Shown one piece after another: positions 62,763 through 64,000 of a stretch of DNA of 64,000 bases. The notes under the pieces are model-generated. The model saw only the letters and a list, made by a program, of their open reading frames with translations. It was not told where the DNA came from and searched no databases. This DNA is from DATJGR01 sp963787045 (GTDB lineage Bacteria; Pseudomonadota; Gammaproteobacteria; Pseudomonadales; Azotimanducaceae), in contig CAWBBR010000012.1 in NCBI GenBank assembly GCA_963787045.1, forward strand, positions 129,058 to 193,057. Direction: 5' to 3'. Position 1 is the stretch's first letter. The number at the start of each line of letters is the position of its first letter. Both the position numbers and the translations under genes were made by a program.

Positions 62763-64000
62763 ATGGATTCGCGGTCGCGTGCATTTGTTGCCACGACCAC
62801 CGGCACGCCAGCCGCCCCCGCAGTTAGTCCTATGACCACGGAAAAAAAGGCCAGCCTTTGGCTCCTGGCGCTGACTGCTATCGAATATCGTGTACGGCGA
62901 CATCGGTACAAGCCCGCTTTATGCATTTTCGATCGCCCTGCACGCAACTGGAAATCCAATCCCCACGCCGGGAGACGTACTCGGGATTATTTCGCTCATC
63001 TTCTGGGCAATCATGGCTATGGTTTCTCTCAAATATGTCGTCTTCGTCCTAAGCGCTGACAATGACGGCGAGGGCGGGATTCTGGCGCTTCTATCACTGG
63101 TAGAGCGGGACCGCCCGCAAGTAGCGCTCGATTGCCGATCGTCGTGATGCTTGGCGTTGCCGGAGCCGCGCTGCTTTACGGCGATGGGATCATCACCCCG
63201 GCGATTTCCGTGCTTTCTGCCATGGAAGGCATAAAGCTCGCGACCCCTGCGGCCGGCCCATTCATTGTCCCGATCACCCTCGCAATTTTGGTCGTCCTGT
63301 TTGCCATCCAACGGCACGGGACCGCAATGATCGGGCGGTTTTTCGCCCCCGTGATGGTGACTTGGTTTGTGGTCATTGGCGGATTGGGCGCGGTCAATAT
63401 CTTGGGTGAGCCGGGTGTCATCAGGGCGCTCAATCCGCTCGAGGCCGCACGGTTTCTGAGTGCGAACCCGCTGATCTCGTTCGCGGTGTTCGGCGCGATC
63501 TTTCTCACCCTCACCGGTGGCGAGGCGCTCTATGCGGACATGGGCCACGTGGGGGCGACGGCGATCCGACGGGCCTGGTTCGCACTGGTGTTACCCGCGT
63601 TGCTGCTAAACTACTTCGGCCAGGGGGCACTCGTGCTCACCGATCCTACGGCGATCGAAAACCCGTTCTACAGGCTGGCGCCGTCGTGGGCGCTTATCCC
63701 GATGGTCGTGCTTGCCGGCATGGCAACGATCATTGCGTCGCAGGCGCTGATCTCAGGCATCTTTTCGCTTACCCGACAGGCGATACAAATGGGGTTTTGC
63801 CCAGTTGCCAGGATAGTTCCGACGTCTAACGAAGAGGCTGGCCAGATCTACGTGCCAGCCAACTGGCTGTTGATGGTCGCCACCTTGCTGATTGTCGTGC
63901 TGTTCAAGACGTCTGCCAACCTCGCCGCCGCCTATGGCATCGCCGTGTCGGCCACCATGCTGATAACGACGATTTTGCTTTATCGGGTGATGGTTACGTG
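62763..64000 (+). CDS. kup: Kup-type low-affinity potassium transporter (3' truncated by window), two frame changes
   Basis: Start MDSRSRAFVATTTGTPAAP at 62763; after LWLLALTAI the frame changes near 62884 to IVYGDIGTSPLYAFSIALH, the Kup/HAK/KT signature, then ISLIFWAIMAMVSLKYVVFVL and DNDGEGGILALLSLV. Near 63125 it changes again to VVMLGVAGAALLYGDGIITPAISVLSAM and continues intact to the window end (ENPFYRLAPSWA, SQALISGIFSLTRQA). Inner-membrane K+/H+ symporter; about the first 60% is present. Confidence 0.93.

Noticed and set aside
1..64000. CRISPR arrays, tRNA genes, rRNA, insertion sequences, attachment sites
   Set aside because: No regularly spaced direct repeats, cloverleaf-like segments, transposase or integrase motifs were found by eye.

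Overview
The window is 64 kb of GC-rich, gene-dense bacterial DNA. From about 1 to 59.3 kb the content points to a free-living Gram-negative proteobacterium: TldD/TldE, a TpsB-type outer-membrane transporter, a CHASE2-GGDEF-EAL c-di-GMP protein, many small detoxification and repair enzymes, two Baeyer-Villiger-type monooxygenases, acyl-CoA dehydrogenase and a periplasmic lysozyme inhibitor. A gammaproteobacterium of the Steroidobacter/Nevskia kind is my best guess, but no rRNA or other marker gene is present to test it. I saw no tRNA, rRNA, CRISPR array, IS element or phage gene.

A property of the whole window decides how it must be read. Close to thirty of about seventy-five genes are interrupted by single-base frame changes, often at short homopolymers, with the conserved protein continuing intact in the next frame and all catalytic residues kept. 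That is the signature of uncorrected sequencing indels rather than real pseudogenes, so these genes are given as single entries spanning all frames. Two patches (20.37-22.22 kb and 50.20-51.94 kb) are much denser in indels than the rest.

Layout. 0-10.4 kb: ATP-grasp ligase, GNAT/acyl-CoA dehydrogenase pair, MHS transporter, PhyH dioxygenase-MmcQ-SnoaL operon divergent from a Baeyer-Villiger monooxygenase, then a tldD/tldE-like pair. 10.7-14.2 kb: DUF1062 protein and a tightly overlapped operon (unknown protein, NUDIX, RsmC-like methyltransferase, UPF0126 channel, SAM methyltransferase) with TTG and GTG starts placed on the preceding stop codon. 14.3-20.1 kb: a surface/signalling cluster of CHASE2-PAS-GGDEF-EAL protein, Pro/Val-repeat ORF and FecR-domain protein, divergent from a TpsB transporter. 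20.1-28.6 kb: broken second monooxygenase, Ada-AlkA fusion with Ogt, several GNAT, SnoaL, deazaflavin-reductase and GST genes, and a duplicated-HTH protein. 28.7-35.2 kb: an XRE/membrane-protein pair with candidate operators, and a nine-gene minus-strand run headed by an ArsR-SRPBCC-SRPBCC module with its own inverted-repeat operator. 35.2-47.6 kb: secreted CxxCH protein; an operon of two aminoglycoside-kinase homologues, GNAT, DUF3303 and amidase; CPBP protease; serine hydrolases; exonuclease III; and an operon with PliI inhibitor, P-loop kinase and tyrosine phosphatase. 47.6-59.3 kb: shikimate dehydrogenase-cupin-MFS, YbaL-like antiporter, nitronate monooxygenase, carotenoid oxygenase, AlkD, aldo-keto reductase, GSTs, and a TetR regulator with twin operators.

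At about 59.35 kb the character changes abruptly. A GST loses its first few residues and a SpoIIE-type phosphatase begins mid-domain at the same point. To its right the DNA is visibly less GC-rich and carries a partner-switching set (SpoIIE fragment, NCS2 permease with an unusual C-terminal extension, STAS protein, RsbW-like kinase) and the start of kup. This is either a contig chimera or a genuine recombination junction and should be resolved first.
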